From Mesorhizobium sp. B4-1-3 (lineage in GTDB: Bacteria > Pseudomonadota > Alphaproteobacteria > Rhizobiales > Rhizobiaceae), in contig NZ_VFTG01000023.1 of assembly GCF_006439355.1 (NCBI RefSeq), forward strand, positions 1 to 64,000: DNA of 64,000 nt, written 5' to 3'. This document shows positions 62,789 through 64,000 of this stretch, one piece after another. Positions within the stretch are counted from its first letter, which is position 1. Each line of letters opens with the position of its first letter. The notes beneath the pieces were generated by a model. That model had not been told where the DNA came from. It made no database searches and worked only from the letters and a program-made list of their open reading frames with translations. Position numbers and translations under genes: made by a program.

Positions 62789-64000
62789 TCAGTGTTCCAC
62801 CCGAAGCGTTCCTGAAGCGACGCGCCGAGGAAGGATATCGGCACGTCGCTCCGCTGCGGCTAAATCCTCAAGCGCTTCGTGGCGATCGGCGTTCGCCCGC
62901 GCAAGCTGGCCCGCCCGCATGCGCCGGATGCGATCTTCTGAGGCTGCGGCGAGCTGCTCCTCGAGGATTGCAACACGCGCCCGGTGACTGGCCTCGAGGC
63001 TGTCGCGCCTGAAACGTGCAATCTCAGCGGCCTCGGCGACATGCGCTGCGCGTCGGCGTGTCCAGAGTTCGTGGTGCCAGCTTTCGAGCCCCTCGATTGT
63101 CGCACTGTCCGGCGGTGCGACGTCCGATGCATCGGCCGCTGCGGTAAAGATATCCATGAAGGCGGCGGCGACAGCCGGATCCTCCACAACGGGAACGAGC
63201 ATTGCATCCTCCCGAAGGCCGCGCATTTGCCATTGGTAGATCGCAAATGGATGGTCGCCGACCGGGAGCGCCGGATCGTTCACACGCAATGTAACCATGA
63301 CTTCCTCATCGCGGGCGAACGAGCGGGCTGCAGCCTGGGTGAGGGGATGGACAGGCGTGATGAACGCCAGCGAGCGATCGTCGTTTGCGGCTTCGCGATC
63401 GAAGGTCAATGCGAGGGTTTGCTGATCGCCCCGGAGCCAGGTCTCCCACTCCCGGTCAGCAAGGCTGAGTCGGGTGCCACGGGCGCGAGGCGGAACAAGC
63501 CTGCGACGGGCATCGGCAGCGAGCCGAAGGCTCTTGACCGGGCCCTGACCACTGATTGGGTTGCGGCCAACGTCCAGCGCACGCTCAAGATGGAGACCGA
63601 CCAAACGCTCAATCGCGGCCGGCTCGAGCCAGCGGCTCGACGCCTCGGCAATTTCATCGTTCATGCGCGAGCGTTCAATGCGAACGCCAAACAGCTCTGC
63701 CTCGCGTTCCTCCAACGCGTCGGTTTCGATGACCTGGCGAATTTCATTGTCAGCGAGCTGTTGAAGGCGCGCCTGCCGCTCCTCATCGGTGAGGAGAAAG
63801 TCGTCGGCCACCGCCTGAAGCCGGCCGGCGATCTCACCGAGGATCGCCTCGCTGCCTCCGATCGCGCGCTCGAACACCCCTATGCGCAACAGGCAGCGCT
63901 GGAAGATGTCAAAGTCCACCGTGCCGGGCGTCACGAAATTATAGATCGCGACTGTCTGGCTGGATTGCCCATAACGATCGATACGCCCGATGCGCTGCTC
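62789..64000 (-). CDS. SNF2/SF2-type helicase, C-terminal part (5' end beyond window)
   Basis: The last 403 codons of a helicase lie at the right edge. The reading frame enters with EQRIGRIDRYGQSSQTVAIYN, helicase motif VI. A long C-terminal region follows (VIETDALEEREAELFGVRIE), ending in coiled coil (RARVAILEEQLAAASEDRIR). It is coupled to the sacsin-type gene by a one-base gap. Related SNF2 proteins occur in DISARM-like and other defence loci; the missing part prevents firm assignment. Confidence 0.78.
   Translation of the reverse strand, partial: EQRIGRIDRYGQSSQTVAIYNFVTPGTVDFDIFQRCLLRIGVFERAIGGSEAILGEIAGRLQAVADDFLLTDEERQARLQQLADNEIRQVIETDALEEREAELFGVRIERSRMNDEIAEASSRWLEPAAIERLVGLHLERALDVGRNPISGQGPVKSLRLAADARRRLVPPRARGTRLSLADREWETWLRGDQQTLALTFDREAANDDRSLAFITPVHPLTQAAARSFARDEEVMVTLRVNDPALPVGDHPFAIYQWQMRGLREDAMLVPVVEDPAVAAAFMDIFTAAADASDVAPPDSATIEGLESWHHELWTRRRAAHVAEAAEIARFRRDSLEASHRARVAILEEQLAAASEDRIRRMRAGQLARANADRHEALEDLAAAERRADILPRRVASGTLRVEH

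Overview
The window looks like chromosomal DNA of a member of the Hyphomicrobiales (Rhizobiales), most likely Mesorhizobium or a close relative. The evidence is the high GC content, a rhizobial/Brucella-type erythritol locus, the imuA-imuB-dnaE2 mutagenesis operon behind a GAAC-N7-GAAC LexA box typical of alphaproteobacteria, and small peptide families I associate with Mesorhizobium. The genus is an inference. No rRNA, tRNA, IS element, integrase or CRISPR array was seen.

Region 1 (1-15.9 kb) is polyol catabolism. A minus-strand operon eryA-eryB-eryC-eryD-eryH(tpi) is divergent from a plus-strand DUF2291 gene plus the eryEFG ABC importer. It is followed by a DeoR regulator and a second polyol cassette (FGGY kinase, DeoR regulator, GlpD-like dehydrogenase). 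Region 2 (16-27.2 kb) is a DNA damage cluster: imuA-imuB-dnaE2, a DUF3606 gene, ligD without the phosphoesterase domain, xthA, two divergent SRAP (HMCES/YedK) genes sharing a second LexA box, and dinB.

Region 3 (27.4-36.1 kb) is a LacI-controlled catabolic locus of unknown substrate: a sugar-type ABC importer, a phosphotriesterase-family hydrolase, a glutamine-amidotransferase-like protein, a BtpA-family protein, a TenA-like protein and a PfkB kinase. Region 4 (36.3-46.3 kb) is accessory DNA rich in small genes. It includes a two-gene operon, too short for ordinary gene calling, that encodes a 50-residue secreted peptide and a 30-residue RiPP-precursor-like peptide, closed by a Rho-independent terminator. 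It also carries a LysR/XRE divergent pair around a 16-bp palindrome, an amino-acid ABC importer without an ATPase, a CapA-like protein, several small regulators and hypothetical genes.

Region 5 (46.3-64 kb) is a defence-type island of four back-to-back modules: a three-gene ABC-3C system (restriction-endonuclease effector, middle component, DUF3732 ABC ATPase); a tightly overlapping operon of a gluzincin metallopeptidase, an MBL-fold hydrolase and a DUF2235 lipase-like hydrolase; a large helicase-nuclease followed by an LA2681-type HEPN protein; and a SNF2-type helicase (cut by the window end) with a sacsin-type ATPase protein. The metallopeptidase-MBL-DUF2235 operon and the helicase-HEPN pair are the best candidates for undescribed conflict systems. 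The RiPP-like operon and the second SRAP gene, which has lost its catalytic Cys2, are the best smaller leads.
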